This document shows positions 40,113-53,300 of a DNA stretch of 64,000 nucleotides, piece by piece (position 1 is the first letter of the stretch; each line of letters starts with the position of its first letter). The stretch lies in NCBI GenBank assembly GCA_023429995.1, contig JAEZCE010000014.1, forward strand, positions 1 through 64,000, read 5' to 3'. Under the pieces are notes generated by a model. That model ran no database searches, was not told the origin of the DNA, and saw only the letters and a list, made by a program, of their open reading frames with translations. Made by a program: the position numbers and the translations under genes. This DNA comes from Bacillota bacterium (GTDB lineage Bacteria > Bacillota > UBA4882 > UBA8346).

Positions 40113-40826
40113 ATGAAAAGGATAAGGTTGTTCTGTTTTCCCTATGCAGGCGGTTCGGCTGCCGTATACGGTAAATGGAAAATGTATTTGAGTGGTGCCG
40201 TTGAATTGGTACCAATCGAATATGCCGGAAGAGGAAAAAGGATCAAAGAAAATTTTTATTCCGATATGGCTAAGGCAATCGATGATATTTACCATGAAGT
40301 TTTTGGGCTATTGCAAGAGCTGCCGTTCGCCGTTTTTGGGCATAGTATGGGAAGTATCCTTGGTTATGAAATATGCAACAAGATTAGGGAAAGTTGCGGG
40401 AAAGAGCCTGCCCATATTTTTGTATCGGGAAGATACCCGCCGCATATTCGCAAGACGCCGGAAATGTTGCATTTATTGTCGGATGAGCGTTTTACGGATG
40501 AAATGATTAAAATCGGCGGAACTTCGAAAGAAATTTTTGATTTCAAGGAGCTCAGGGAGATATTTATCCCTATTTTGAAGGCTGATTACCGACTGATTGA
40601 ATTGTATGATTATGTGGAGAAAAATGCGCAATTTCAATGCGGGATAACTGCGTTTGGGGGGAGAGCCGATCCACTTGTCACCAGCGCCGAATTGATAGAG
40701 TGGGAAAAACATTCAGTAACCGGAGCCAAGATTCATCAATTTGAAGGGAACCATTTTTTTATTCATGACCATGTGAAAGAGATAACGGAAATTATTAACA
40801 ATACTTTATCTCCGTGGGTCCGTTAG
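40113..40826 (+). CDS. Type II thioesterase of the NRPS/PKS cluster
   Basis: A 237-residue alpha/beta hydrolase of the editing (type II) thioesterase family, which removes stalled or wrong acyl groups from carrier domains. It opens with LFCFPYAGGSAAVYGKW, has the nucleophile serine in FGHSMG (S78), the aspartate in GGRADPLV and the histidine in GNHFF. GAGGA precedes the ATG. It is the first clearly recognised gene of the cluster; the transporter, amidase and synthetases follow in the same direction. No integrated thioesterase is seen in the synthetase modules within the window. Confidence 0.92.
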   Translation: MKRIRLFCFPYAGGSAAVYGKWKMYLSGAVELVPIEYAGRGKRIKENFYSDMAKAIDDIYHEVFGLLQELPFAVFGHSMGSILGYEICNKIRESCGKEPAHIFVSGRYPPHIRKTPEMLHLLSDERFTDEMIKIGGTSKEIFDFKELREIFIPILKADYRLIELYDYVEKNAQFQCGITAFGGRADPLVTSAELIEWEKHSVTGAKIHQFEGNHFFIHDHVKEITEIINNTLSPWVR

Positions 40827-40961
40827 ACAACGCCGGATGCCAAGGGGAATGCTGAAAGGTTATTCGGGTTAAATCCCTAAGAAGTCCTTGACTTTGCCGT
40901 TTTGTGGAGAATATTACTTTTCTCATAGCCGTTAGAGAGATTTAGAGAAGGGAAGCGCAAA

Positions 40962-42932
40962 ATGGTTGATATCGGCCTTACCATCATCCTTGTTTCCATT
41001 GTATTGGCGGCAGTTACCATTTATTATCTGTATCAATTGTGCAGGGAACTTTTATTGAAAGAGCGGAGTTTTGAGGGAAACGGGCTCAAAGGGTGGGGAG
41101 TGTTTCTTTTTTCGCTGGTGCTCATCGGGGGTATGGGTTATTGTTTGTATAAAGCTCCCTATGCATTGTTTTATGGAACAACCTGGGCGATGATTGATGA
41201 ATTCGGCCCGTCGGCGTTGATTACGGGAGCGATGTGTCTGGCTGCGGTTATTCCCTTGTTTTATTTATATTTTATATTATCCTATTTTTTTATCAAAAAA
41301 GGTGATAAACCATACTTTATGATCATCGTCTTGAGTATCGTAAGCGCCATTGGGAACTCATTAATAATACTGATTATCAATACGGCGCTGAATAGAATTT
41401 TGGACGATACCAGCCGGAGAGTGGGAATCGAAAGCGGTTTGTACTTGTATTTCATACTGGGGATCGTCCTTTTTACTGTGGGCGCGATGATTGTGCGCAA
41501 GAAATTGATCACCATTACCAGTGAGGTAGTGTACGATAAACGGTCCGAAATCATCAGGAAAATACTTCAGGCGCCTTTTAGCCAATTTGAGGCCTTGGAT
41601 GACGGCAAAATACAGGCTGCATTGAATAATGACACCGAGACAGTCAGCGGTTTTGTGAACGCTTTTGTGAACGGATTAACCGGAGTGATCACCCTGATTA
41701 CCTGTTTTATTTATTTGGGCACCCTGAATCTGCTCGGAATGTTTTGTTCCATCGCCATCATCGCTTTGGCCGTCGGATTGTTCCTGATGGTAAGCGAGGC
41801 GGCGGAGAAAAAATTTGAAGAGAACAGAGACATTCAAAGCCTTTTCTTTAAATATATCAACGATATGGCAAAAGGGTTCAAAGAATTGGCAATCAATCAA
41901 AAAAAGCGCGCTGAATTTACGGCTGATATCCTTAAAAGTTGTCAAGATTACCGGGATACGCGTGTGGCGGGGGAATTTAAGTTTGTCGGTGTCTCGGTAT
42001 TGGGGGAAATTCTTTATATCGCTGTGGTGGGAGTGGTTGTTTTCATCTTTCCGTTGTTGTTTCCCAATTTGCAGAATAATACCCTTCGAAACTATGTCTT
42101 GGTATACCTGTATATGGGAGGCATCGTGAATCAGGAGATTTATCTGGTGCCGGGGGTCATGCGGGTAATGGTCAGCTGGAAGAGAATTAACCGGTTGATT
42201 CAGGAAATTTCATTAATTAAGGAGGGTATCAAAACAATACCCCAACCGGCGGGTGGACGGAACTTAAAAATTGAACTCAAGAATATCCAATTCCAATATA
42301 AAAACACTGATGGCGAGAATTTTGCAGTGGGTCCCGTGAATTGTGAATTTAAATCCGGCGAAATCATTTTTATTTCGGGTGGAAATGGCAGCGGCAAATC
42401 AACTCTCGCGAAGCTAATCAGCGGCTTATACCAACCGGATGCGGGAGAAATAACCGTAAATGGTCAAGCGGTCGACTCCGAGATACTTGGCAGTTATTTT
42501 TCAGCGATTTTCAGCGATTTTTATCTTTTTGAAAAAATGTATGGAATTGATTATGAGCAAAAAAGCGAGGAAATTCAAAAGTATCTGGAAGCCTTTTGGA
42601 TCAAGGATAAAGTTGAGATAAAGGATGGAACCTTCAGCACGGTTAAACTCTCGAGCGGTCAAAGAAAAAGGCTGGCCTTATTAATAAGTTATTTGGAAGA
42701 CCGCTCGGTTTATCTTTTTGATGAATGGGCCGCTGACCAGGACCCTGAATTTAGGAGGTTTTTCTATCGGGTCCTGCTGCCGGAGCTTAAGTCCAGAGGG
42801 AAAATAATCATTGCCATTACCCATGACGATCGTTATTTTGATACTGCCGATAAGCACCTGAAGATGGAAACCGGACAGGTGGTCGCTTTGGATATCAAAG
42901 CGGATTTAAATCCAATCGAAACCAGCGCCTAA
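40962..42932 (+). CDS. SyrD/PvdE-type cyclic peptide exporter (ABC transporter, fused)
   Basis: A 656-residue half-transporter of the cyclic-peptide-export family. The N-terminal ~400 residues contain six core helices preceded by two or three extra ones (~5-25, 45-65, 80-105), longer than SyrD/PvdE (~550). The ATPase has Walker A GGNGSGKSTLAKLISGLYQP, signature LSSGQRKRLALL, Walker B VYLFDEWAADQDPEFRRFFY and the H-loop THDD. The WAADQDPEFRR form is typical of the SyrD group, which pumps lipopeptides or siderophore precursors out across the inner membrane. Its position between the thioesterase and synthetases marks it as product exporter. Confidence 0.9.
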   Translation: MVDIGLTIILVSIVLAAVTIYYLYQLCRELLLKERSFEGNGLKGWGVFLFSLVLIGGMGYCLYKAPYALFYGTTWAMIDEFGPSALITGAMCLAAVIPLFYLYFILSYFFIKKGDKPYFMIIVLSIVSAIGNSLIILIINTALNRILDDTSRRVGIESGLYLYFILGIVLFTVGAMIVRKKLITITSEVVYDKRSEIIRKILQAPFSQFEALDDGKIQAALNNDTETVSGFVNAFVNGLTGVITLITCFIYLGTLNLLGMFCSIAIIALAVGLFLMVSEAAEKKFEENRDIQSLFFKYINDMAKGFKELAINQKKRAEFTADILKSCQDYRDTRVAGEFKFVGVSVLGEILYIAVVGVVVFIFPLLFPNLQNNTLRNYVLVYLYMGGIVNQEIYLVPGVMRVMVSWKRINRLIQEISLIKEGIKTIPQPAGGRNLKIELKNIQFQYKNTDGENFAVGPVNCEFKSGEIIFISGGNGSGKSTLAKLISGLYQPDAGEITVNGQAVDSEILGSYFSAIFSDFYLFEKMYGIDYEQKSEEIQKYLEAFWIKDKVEIKDGTFSTVKLSSGQRKRLALLISYLEDRSVYLFDEWAADQDPEFRRFFYRVLLPELKSRGKIIIAITHDDRYFDTADKHLKMETGQVVALDIKADLNPIETSA

Positions 42933-42954
42933 GAATTGATAAGGAGTGTCTCCG

Positions 42955-44247
42955 ATGCTGAAAAGGTTTTTAACCGCAGGTTTGATATTTTGGATATTGC
43001 TCCAGATGGTCCCTGTCGTGGAAACTTCAGGAAATAGTAGTTTTCAGGCGAAGGGGGTCATTATCCGCAATAAAGGAAATTATTTTTCAGTATCCCTCGA
43101 TTACCGCAGCGGTTTATCCCGTTGGCAAATGGGAGAAACCTTTGCCAAGGGAATCTTGGGAATGGTGCCGGATTATGAGTCCTTGATCGATTCCTACATA
43201 GCCGAGAACTTAACAAAGTACGAGTATAAATACGCGTTTTACCGTTTGCAGGATATAAAGCCGCAAATAAACCGGGATTATGCGGATGAAATCGCCGGAA
43301 TGGCCTCTGTTTTTTCGGGAGGGAACCGGAACCGCTGGGGAGATCGGAAGGTTTCCGGTGACGAAATTTTTCTTTTCAATTTGTTCACCGATGTCGTACG
43401 CGGTAGTCAATGCAGTTATGTTTCCATATTTGGTTTGCGTTCCCAGACCCATAAAACAATTACCGCCAGAAACCTTGATTGGTATGGCGGAAGCAAAAAT
43501 CAACTGCCGAGGATTCAAGCAATCATAACTTTTATTTATCCCGGCAAAAAAGTTTGCTCCATTGGCTATCTGGGATATATGGGTATATTGACCGGTTTTA
43601 ATGACCGGAAGATCTTTGCGGGAATACTTGATGCCGGAAGCAATGCGTCGTATACATCGGAAGGAAGGCGTTCTTATCCGTTGGACCTTCGATATGCACT
43701 GGAGAACTGCCGGACAATGAATGAAGCTGCCGAATATATGCGGGATCCCCGGAAACTTTATACGTATAATCATCTGATTGGTTTTTCGGATCCGGAAAGC
43801 AGTGTGATATTGGAAAACAATTTCAGCGGAAACGGGCCCGCCGGGCATAAGGTTAGACGGATGCTGCGAAATTCCGCTTCCCGGTTAAACAATAAAGTCA
43901 ACTGGGGGATTGACAATGCCGTTGCCGCTGTGAATTCTTTTGTTCTTTACGGTAATTACGATAACCATACTTCCAATCAATATAATATCAAAAGATGGAA
44001 GAATATCAAAACCCAACTTCTAGAGAAAGGTCCTGTCGTAACCGCGGCTCAATTAAAAGAAGTTATCGCCTATAATCATGGATCGCCCGGCACTTTTTCT
44101 GAAAGCGGCGATATTTATAATAAGATGACCTTGCAAATGGTAATTTTTCAACCGGATACTCTTTCCCTGGAAGTTTTCTTCCGCCCCAAAAATTCAAGAA
44201 AAAATCCGATTGATCCTTTTTTTTATAAAATAAGCGTTTTTCACTGA
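42955..44247 (+). CDS. Secreted Ntn-amidase (C45 / acid-amidase-like)
   Basis: About 430 residues. An N-terminal hydrophobic signal (FLTAGLIFWILLQMVPVV) sends it across the membrane. A ~120-residue helical propeptide precedes RGSQCSYVSIFG, in which the cysteine (about C153) is the likely self-processing N-terminal nucleophile; ITARNLDWYGG is the matching Arg/Asp motif of acid ceramidase, NAAA, choloylglycine hydrolase and C45 acyltransferases. These enzymes hydrolyse or form N-acyl amide bonds. The ATG at 42955 has AAGGAG 8 bases upstream. Sitting between exporter and a fatty-acid-loading synthetase, it may remove the N-acyl cap of the exported product (inference). Confidence 0.85.
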   Translation: MLKRFLTAGLIFWILLQMVPVVETSGNSSFQAKGVIIRNKGNYFSVSLDYRSGLSRWQMGETFAKGILGMVPDYESLIDSYIAENLTKYEYKYAFYRLQDIKPQINRDYADEIAGMASVFSGGNRNRWGDRKVSGDEIFLFNLFTDVVRGSQCSYVSIFGLRSQTHKTITARNLDWYGGSKNQLPRIQAIITFIYPGKKVCSIGYLGYMGILTGFNDRKIFAGILDAGSNASYTSEGRRSYPLDLRYALENCRTMNEAAEYMRDPRKLYTYNHLIGFSDPESSVILENNFSGNGPAGHKVRRMLRNSASRLNNKVNWGIDNAVAAVNSFVLYGNYDNHTSNQYNIKRWKNIKTQLLEKGPVVTAAQLKEVIAYNHGSPGTFSESGDIYNKMTLQMVIFQPDTLSLEVFFRPKNSRKNPIDPFFYKISVFH

Positions 44248-44302
44248 TATCCATGGGATTTTAAAGATGAGCGGATTCCAAGTTTCCGATGGGGGTAAAT
44301 CG

Positions 44303-47300
44303 ATGACTGAATATCAATCATTAGTGGAACTTATCGAATCGAGAAGACATGAAGAGCAAAAAGGAATTACCTTTATCCTAAGTGATACCGAAGAGATTTA
44401 TATTTCATACCGCGATTTGTATCATACATCGTTGCGGCTCTTGTATCATTTGCAACAATTGGGTTACCGGGAAGGCAACGAAGTTATCTTTCAAATCGAC
44501 GACAATGAAAGATTTGTCTATTCGTTTTGGGGTTGCATTTTGGGCGGTCTGATTCCCGTACCGGTAAGCACGGGGAATAACGATGATCATAAATTAAAAC
44601 TGTTTAAAATATGGAATATCTTACGTCAGCCCAAAATTATCGCTACGGCTGACTTTTTGGAAAAATTGAATGTTTATGGTCAAAAAAATGGGTTTCGTGA
44701 GGAAATGACAAGTATCAGGAAAAACGTTGCTTACGTTGAAGAGGCGATCCAAACCAAGGATGAGGGTATTATTTATCGACCCCGGCCCGACGATATGGCT
44801 TTTATTCAGTTTTCTTCCGGTTCGACCGGCGACCCGAAGGGAGTCATCATCACCCATAGCAATGTTTTAGTGGATTTGGGTTCGGTGTTGAAATGGGACT
44901 CCATCGAGTCCCAAGATATTGGTTTAAATTGGATGCCGCTTACCCATGACATGGGTTTGATTGGGACTCATATCAAGGCGATTTTAGCCAATATGAATCA
45001 ATATAATATCCATACTCAATTATTTATCAGACATCCCTCTTTATGGATTAAAAAGGCCAGCGAGCATAGAGCGACGATATTATATTCACCCAATTTCGGG
45101 TACAAGCATTTTTTGAAATTTTTCAATCCGGCTCACGATAATCGCTGGGATTTATCAAGTATCCGCTTAATTTATAATGGAGCGGAGCCGATTTCCCTAG
45201 ACTTGTGCAATGAGTTTTTGGATAAAATGTCGGTTTACGGTTTAAAACGCCGGGCCATGCATCCTGTTTACGGGCTGGCTGAAGGGACAATTGCCGTAAC
45301 ATTTCCCAAAACGGGAGAGGAACTAACCTATCATATCTTGGACCGCAACCATTTAAAAATCGGTGAACGGGTGGTTGCCACCGACAAAGAGGATAAAAAT
45401 GCGGTAATTTTCGTTGATGAGGGCTATCCTATTTTGAATTGCCATATCCGGGTCTGCGATCAAGGAAATAACGATCTCGGTGAAGACCGGATTGGCTATA
45501 TTCAAATCCGGGGCGGGAATGTCACTTCCGGTTTTTATAATGATCCAATCGTCACCGCACAAACCATTGATGCGGCTGGATGGCTTAATACCGAAGATTT
45601 GGGATTCATCCGCAATGGACGGATAGTGGTCACCGGAAGAGCTAAGGATGTAATATTTGTCGCGGGCCAGAACTATTATGCCCATGATATTGAACGTATT
45701 TGCGAATGCGTGGCCGGTATCGAACTGGGAAAAATCGGCGCCGTCGGTGTGTTTAGCGAAGAACTCCAAAGTGATGAATTAATACTTTTTGTATTGCATA
45801 AACAAAAAGTGGAAAGCTTTATAGACACGGTTTTGGGCTTAAAAAGAGTGGTTGCGCAAAAAATGGGGATTGAGGTTTCGGAGGTAATCCCGGTTAAAAG
45901 TATCCCCAAAACGACCAGCGGCAAACTTCAGCGTTACAAGTTGCGGGAAAATTATCTTAACGGCGAATACGTGTCCCTCAAGAGTACTTTGAACGAGTTG
46001 ATTACGGCGAAGCATTCTCAAAGGGAAATTGTGCTTGCCACCAATTTTATCGAGGAAGAATTGGTGAAAATTTGGGCTGAAATTCTTAATATCCCCAATA
46101 TCGGTATCCGGGATGATTTCTTTGAACTGGGTGGCGATTCCTTGCGTATCACCCAATTAATCTCCCGGGTCAGGGAGAGTTTTCGGGTTGAGTTGGACCA
46201 GGTTGAACTGTTTCAAAATCCAACCGTCGCCGGACTGGCTTCACTGATTGAAAAATCTGCCCACGGGCATCAAGAAAAACAGGACCCCATCCTAGCAACT
46301 CAGGAAGGCAATCAAAAATGGCCGCTCTCCTTTGCCCAAAAGCGACTCTGGTTTTTGGACAGGCTGCATTTAAAGAGTCCGCAATATAATTTATACACTG
46401 GATTGACGCTGAAAGGAAATTTGAATCAAGAGGCCCTGGTGGAGAGCTTTAATGAGATTGTCCAACGCCACCGGATTTTGCAGGTTTCTTTCCATGAAGA
46501 AAATGGCGAACCGTTTCAGATCGTAAACCCGGAAGTTAAAATGCCGTTTGCTGACAGCGATTTGCGAACGGTTCCCGAAAATGAACGCATGACAAAAGTC
46601 ATGGAGTTGGCAAGGAATGAGGCTAGGCTCCCTTTCAACCTGGAAGAGGCGCCGTTGCTCCGCGGCAGATTGATTCGGCTCGATAAAAATGAACATTTGC
46701 TTGTCTTGGTGGTTCATCATATAGTTTTTGACGGATGGTCTTTCAGTATTTTATTAAAAGAATTCAATCATTATTATGAAGCGCGTTTAAAAGGCTGCAA
46801 GCAAGGTTTACCGGATTTGATGATCCAGTATGGCGACTTTGCCCAATGGCAAAAAGAAACCGCCGCGGCGGGGCATTTGAAAAAACAAACAGCCTATTGG
46901 CAAAATCAGTTGGGAAGAGAACGGCCGGTTTTAGACTTGCCTGTGGACAAGCAACGGCCAGCCATTCAGACATATAACGGCGCCAGGTTCGTTAGTAGTG
47001 TTCCTGCTGGGTTGGCAGAACAACTACAGACCCTTGCCGGAAAAAGGGACGCCACTCTTTATATGGTACTATTGGCGGCATTCAATATTTTGCTTTACCG
47101 GTATACCGGACAAACGGATATATTGATAGGTTCACCGGTTGCCAATAGAAACCGGCGGGAAACCGAAGGATTAATCGGCTTTTTTACCAATAACCTCGTG
47201 TTGCGCACTAAATTTTCAAATCAAACCACTTTCGAGGAGTTATTACGTGAGGTCAGGGAAAGCACTTTAGAAGCTTATTCCAATCAAGATCTCCCTTTTG

Positions 47301-50300
47301 AAAAATTAGTGGAGGAACTCCACATCGATCGGGATATGAGCCGGAATCCTCTATTTCAAGTGTTTTTCGGTTTGCAAAATATTCCCTTACCCGATATGGA
47401 CTTTTCGGAGCTCAATGTTTCGCAGCTGGATATCGATGCCGGATATGCCCGGTTTGATTTAGCGCTGGATATTCGTGAAGCAGGCGCCGGATTGGTCATG
47501 GATTTTGAGTATAATAGCGACTTGTTCCACAAAGACACCATCATCAGAATGGCGGGACATTATAAGCAGTTATTAAGCGGCATAGTGGATGGTCCCGGAC
47601 GGACGGCGGATGAATATGAGATCTTGACCGGAGAAGAACGAAAGACCATCCTCCAAGATTGGAATGATACGGAAGAAGATACCGTAACCTTTGCGAATTG
47701 GGTGGATTTATTTGAAACACAGGCGACCAAAACTCCGGAAGCTGTTGCCGTGGTGTGCGGCAGTCAACAGTTATCCTATCGAGAGCTGGATGTTCGTTCC
47801 AATCAATTAGCCGAGCATCTGATTGGCAAGGCGGTGGGTTCCGAAAGCATCGTGGGAATTTATATGGATCGATCCATCGACATGGTAGTTGGGTTAGTGG
47901 GTATTCACAAAGCCGGAGCGGCTTACCTGCCGATGGATCCGATCTTTCCCAGGGAACGCCTGGCCTATATGATCGATGACGCCAAGGTAGGCATGATCTT
48001 ATCCAAAGGGAAACTGGCTGCGACTCTGCCGGATTGTAATGCCGAGATCATTTGCCTTGATACCGAGTGGTCCGCCATAGGCAGGTTAAGCGCCGAGAGA
48101 CCCCTTCGTCCCGAGGATGCTCGAAATTTGGCTTATTTAATCTATACATCGGGTTCTACGGGAAAACCGAAAGGAGTTCAAATTGAACAGCGGGCACTCA
48201 TCAATTTTTTGACATCGATGGTTAAAAAGACCCAAATCGGCGACCATGACGCTTTATTGGCTGTGACCACGCTGTCTTTTGACATTGCCGGTCTGGAATT
48301 ATATCTTCCCTTGATTTGCGGCGCCAAAGTAGTCATTGCCGAAAACGATGATGTAGCGGACGGTAGAGGGCTGATCGAATTGTTGAATGCGCAGAAAATC
48401 ACCTTCATGCAAGCTACCCCGGCAACCTGGCGACTTTTGATTGAAGCCGGATGGTCCGGAACGGAGAATTTAAAAGTGCTCTGCGGCGGTGAAGCCTTGC
48501 CGGGCGAATTGGCGCAGGCATTATTGGCAAGGTGCGCTGTTCTTTTCAATGTATATGGTCCTACCGAAACTACGATTTGGTCGACTTTGTCAAGGGTAGA
48601 ATCGGCAAGCGGGGCGGTTTTAATCGGTAAACCGATTGCCAATACCCGTGTTTTTGTGGTGGATAAGGCAATGAATCCCGTTCCGCCGGGAGTACCGGGG
48701 GAATTGTTGATTGGCGGCCTTGGCCTGGCGCGTGGTTATCTACATCTTCCCGAGTTGAGCGCGGAAAGATTCATCGCCGATCCTTTCACGAAAAAAGAGG
48801 GGGTCCGCCTTTACCGTACCGGGGATCGGGTCAAATTTACCTTCGAAGGTAATCTTGAATTTCTCGGCAGAATGGATAATCAGGTCAAGATTCGCGGTTT
48901 TCGCATTGAACTCGGAGAGATTGAGGCATGGCTGAACCAAAACCCGGCCGTCAAGGAAAGCGTGGTCGTGGCCAAAGAGATTTCAGGGGAAAAGGCGCTG
49001 GTGGCTTATATGGTTCCTTCTTCTCCAAAGGAGCGACAGGTTCTAAGCCCGGAATATTTACGAAAAAGCTTGAAAGAGAAGTTACCCGATTATATGGTGC
49101 CCACGGCATTCATGGTGATGGACTCTTTTCCAATGACGCCCAATGGAAAAGTCGATCGCAAAGCGCTGCCGATACCGGATAAATTCAGGCCGCAATTGAC
49201 CACGGAGTATTCGGCGCCGGCCACTGAAATTGAAAAAACCGTAAGAGCGATTTGGCAAGAAGTTTTAAAACTGGATCGCCTCGGCGCCGATGATAACTTT
49301 TTTGACTTGGGGGGGCACTCGTTGCTGTTGGCTCAAGTCCGGAGCAAGATTGGCCAGACTCTTCATAAAGAAGTATCCATGATGGAGCTTTTTGAGTATC
49401 CGACGATTCGGACCTTGTCCAAGTTCTTGGCGGGGGAGAGCGGATTGTCTTTTGGAAAGGACCGGGGCGGGAATGGTACGGTTCAAAGTAACAACGGCGA
49501 CATTGCCATTATCGGACTTTGCGGCAGGTTCCCGGGTGCCGGGAATGTAGACGAATTTTGGCGGAATCTCTACAATGGGGTGGAATCAATCAGCTATTTC
49601 ACGGATGAACAGATAATTTCCGAGGGAATCGATGCGCAAATGATTCAAAAGCCCGGTTATGTTAAAGCTTGGGGAGTTTTAGACGACGTTGATATCTTTG
49701 ATGCCCAGTTTTTTGGTTACAATCCCAGAGAAGCGGAGACCCTTGATCCTCAGCAGCGAATATTTTTGGAAGAATGTTGGAAAGCGCTTGAAAATGCGGG
49801 ATATGACGGGACGAAGTACCGCGGTTTAGTCGGTGTATATGCCAGTGTGGGAATGAACACCTATGTTCAAAATTTGAAAAAAGCAGATTCCGCTAGAGAG
49901 TTAGCCGGTGACTATCAAATAATGATCAGCAATGACAAAGATTTTCTGGCTACCCGGGTTGCCTATAAATTGAATCTGGAAGGTCCGGCGATAACGGTTC
50001 AGACGGCTTGCTCCTCATCCTTAGTGGCGGTCCACTTGGCCTGCCAAAGCCTAAACAAGAAAGAATGCGATATGGCTCTGGCGGGAGGAGTCAGCATTCG
50101 TCTGCCGCAAAGAACAGGTTACCAATATCAGGAAGGAATGATTCTATCCCCGGACGGCCATTGCCGGGCTTTTGACGAAAGGGCTAACGGAACGGTTGGA
50201 GGTAACGGCGTTGGGGTCGTCGTGTTGAAACGGCTTGAAGATGCGATGGAGGATGGGGACAATATCTGGGCTGTGATTAAGGGTTCGGCCATCAATAACG

Positions 50301-53300
50301 ATGGTTCGTTGAAAATAGGATATACCGCCCCCCGGGCGGAAGGGCAAGCGAAAGTAATCGCCGCAGCCCAGGCAAAGGCGAATGTTAGCCCTGAAACCAT
50401 TAGCTATATCGAAACCCATGGTACGGGGACACCCTTGGGTGATCCCATTGAAATGGAGGCTTTAACCAAAGTATTCCGGAATAGCAAGGTAAAGAACGGT
50501 TCTTGCGCGATCGGTTCAGTTAAAACTAATATTGGGCACCTTGACGCGGCGGCAGGGGTAACTGCGCTTATTAAAACCGCATTGGCGCTGCGCAATAAGA
50601 AGCTGCCCCCGAGTTTGAATTTTCATCGTCCAAACCCGAAGATAATTTTTGAAGATAGTCCTTTTTTTGTGAATGATGCTTTACGGGAATGGAAGTCCGA
50701 TGTAACCGTACTTCGGGCCGGGGTAAGTTCTTTTGGTATCGGGGGCACCAATGCCCATTTGATATTGGAAGAGGCTCCGGCAACCCAAAGCGGCTGGGGC
50801 GATAAATTTCCTGTTTTACTGATCTTTTCGGCCAAGGGGCAAAAGGCATTGGATAAGATGCTCGCCGATTTCGCCGCTTTTCTAAGGAAAAATGCGGAGC
50901 TGAGTTTAGCCGATATCGCTTATACCTTGCAAATGGGAAGAAAAGAGTTTGAATACCGTAGATGTTTCATAGGTTCATCCATTCAGGAAGTTATTCAGGC
51001 ATTGGAACATGGGGGAGACGAACCCAAACGCCTTCATGAATCAATGGAAACTTTACCTTCACCCAACCGGCAAGCCGTGATTGGCAACCCTCAGGATTAT
51101 TCTTTGGAGGAACTGGGAGTGAGCTGGCTCAAGGGAGCTACGATAGATTGGGAAAAACTTTATCAAGGGCAAAGAAGGAAAAGGCTTGCTTTGCCTACCT
51201 ATCCTTTTGACGGCCGGAGATACTGGGCTGAAAAGGTTACCCAGACAACGCCATTGAGACCTGCGCCCCAAATGGAGAAACATACGGATATTAACCGCTG
51301 GTTTTACTCCCCGGTATGGAAACAATCGCTGGCGGACCTCCATCCGGATAGGGAAAATAGCCGACAAACGCTGCTTGTTTTGACCGACCCAAATTATTTT
51401 GCCGACAGGTTGATTGGGAAGTTAAGGGAATTGAATATCCTTTTGGTAGTGGCGAAGGCGGCGGACCACTATGAGGTATCAAGCAGCGACACATACCGGC
51501 TAGACATGGCTGATCCGGTACATTATGAGAATTTGATTGGTGATCTTTTCCATAGGGGAATCACACCGGCTATTATCGTAAATTTATTGGGCATCGCCGA
51601 AAGCGAGCCGGGGACGCCCACGGAAAAGCGACTGAAAGAGGGAGAACGGTTATTTTATAGCCTGGTGGATTTGGCCCGGGCCTTTGGTAGGCAGGAGAAA
51701 GTTTTCCCGGTACAGATCAAAGTAATCACCGGCCAGGCTCAAAAAATTTTTAACGAGACGGCGCTGTCTCCGGAAAAAACATTGCATATAGGGGCCTGCA
51801 GGGTTATTCCACGGGAATACCCTCATATACGGTGTTACAGTATTGATTGTATTCCATCGGAGTTGGACGGCCCCCGGGGCCCGGAACTTCTGAACTTACT
51901 GGCGGCAGAGATTTTGACATCATCCAATGAGGATTTGGTGGCCTATCGCGGCCTGGAACGATGGTACCGGGACTATGAGCCCATTGAACTGGATCATAAA
52001 AATAACACCGCCGTTCCGCTGAAAAATAGGGGTGTTTATGTTATTGCGGGGGGAATGGGCGGCATTGGAATGGTAATGGCAGAATATCTTGCAAAGGCAG
52101 CCCGGGCCAAACTGGTTCTGGTGGGACGCTCTGAATTTCCGGAGCAGGGGCAATGGGAGGGCTGGCTGGAGAGTCATTCGAAAAACGATGTTGTGTCCCG
52201 GAAGATTATGTTTTTAAAAAAGATCCGGGAGCTAGGCGGAGAGACAATGATTTACCGGGCTGACGTTTCCGAGACCCGGCAGATGGAAGCGCTTCGGGAT
52301 AAGATTGTTGAGGAATACGGCGCTGTCAACGGGGTTATTCATGCGGCGGGCGTTCCCGGCGGCGGGATGATACAACTCAAAGGGCGAGAAAAGGCGGCGG
52401 TGGTATTAACCCCTAAAGTTGGCGGCGCCTTGGCCCTGTATGAGGCTTTTAAGGAGTGCCGGCTGGATTTTATGATTTTTTGTTCCTCATTGAATGCGAT
52501 TACCGGAGGGTTCGGTCAGTCCGATTATAGTGCGGCCAACATTTTTCTGGATGCATTCGCCGGAGCCCATGACAGCCATGGAGATACCCGGTTCATCTCA
52601 ATTGATTGGGACCGCTGGCCGGGTGTGGGGATGGCCGCCGGGCCGAGAAATGAAAGGGACCGGCAGCAGCTTCATCCGTTATTGGGTAAATGCATTGAAG
52701 AGCGGCCGGAACTGATTATTTACGTCAATGAGTTGCGACCGGATAGAGATTGGGTCTTAGCGGAGCATCGGGTGTTCGGCGTTCCGACCGTTCCGGGCAC
52801 CACTTACCTGGAAATGGTCAGGGCGGCATTGGAGGATATTAGTGGATGCGCTCAAGCAGAGATGAGTGAGGTTTTATTCTTAAATCCGCTGGCGGTGGAA
52901 GAGGGCCAAAAACGGTTTTTGTATACGCTGATCAATAAAAATGGGGGAGGCTTTCATTTCCGGATCCTCAGCAATGGCCCGGGAGGATCATTGGATGGAG
53001 CCGGCTGGCTGGAACATGTCCGGGGTCAAATGATTCCTTGTGAAGAAGCCGGGGGGGAGAATCGGGACATTCAAGAGCTTAAAAAAAGATGCGCATCCAG
53101 AGTGGTTTATTCCGGAGAAACCCAATTGAGCGAAGAATTTATAAGCTTCGGCGGGCGATGGAGATCCCTCAGGCATTTTTCCCTGGGTGATCATGAGGGC
53201 TTAGTCGAGCTGGAAATCGCCAAAGAGTTCCTTCCGGATTTGGAACGTTGCAAACTCCATCCGGCTTTGATGGATGTAGCAACCGGCGCGGTAAGGCTGG

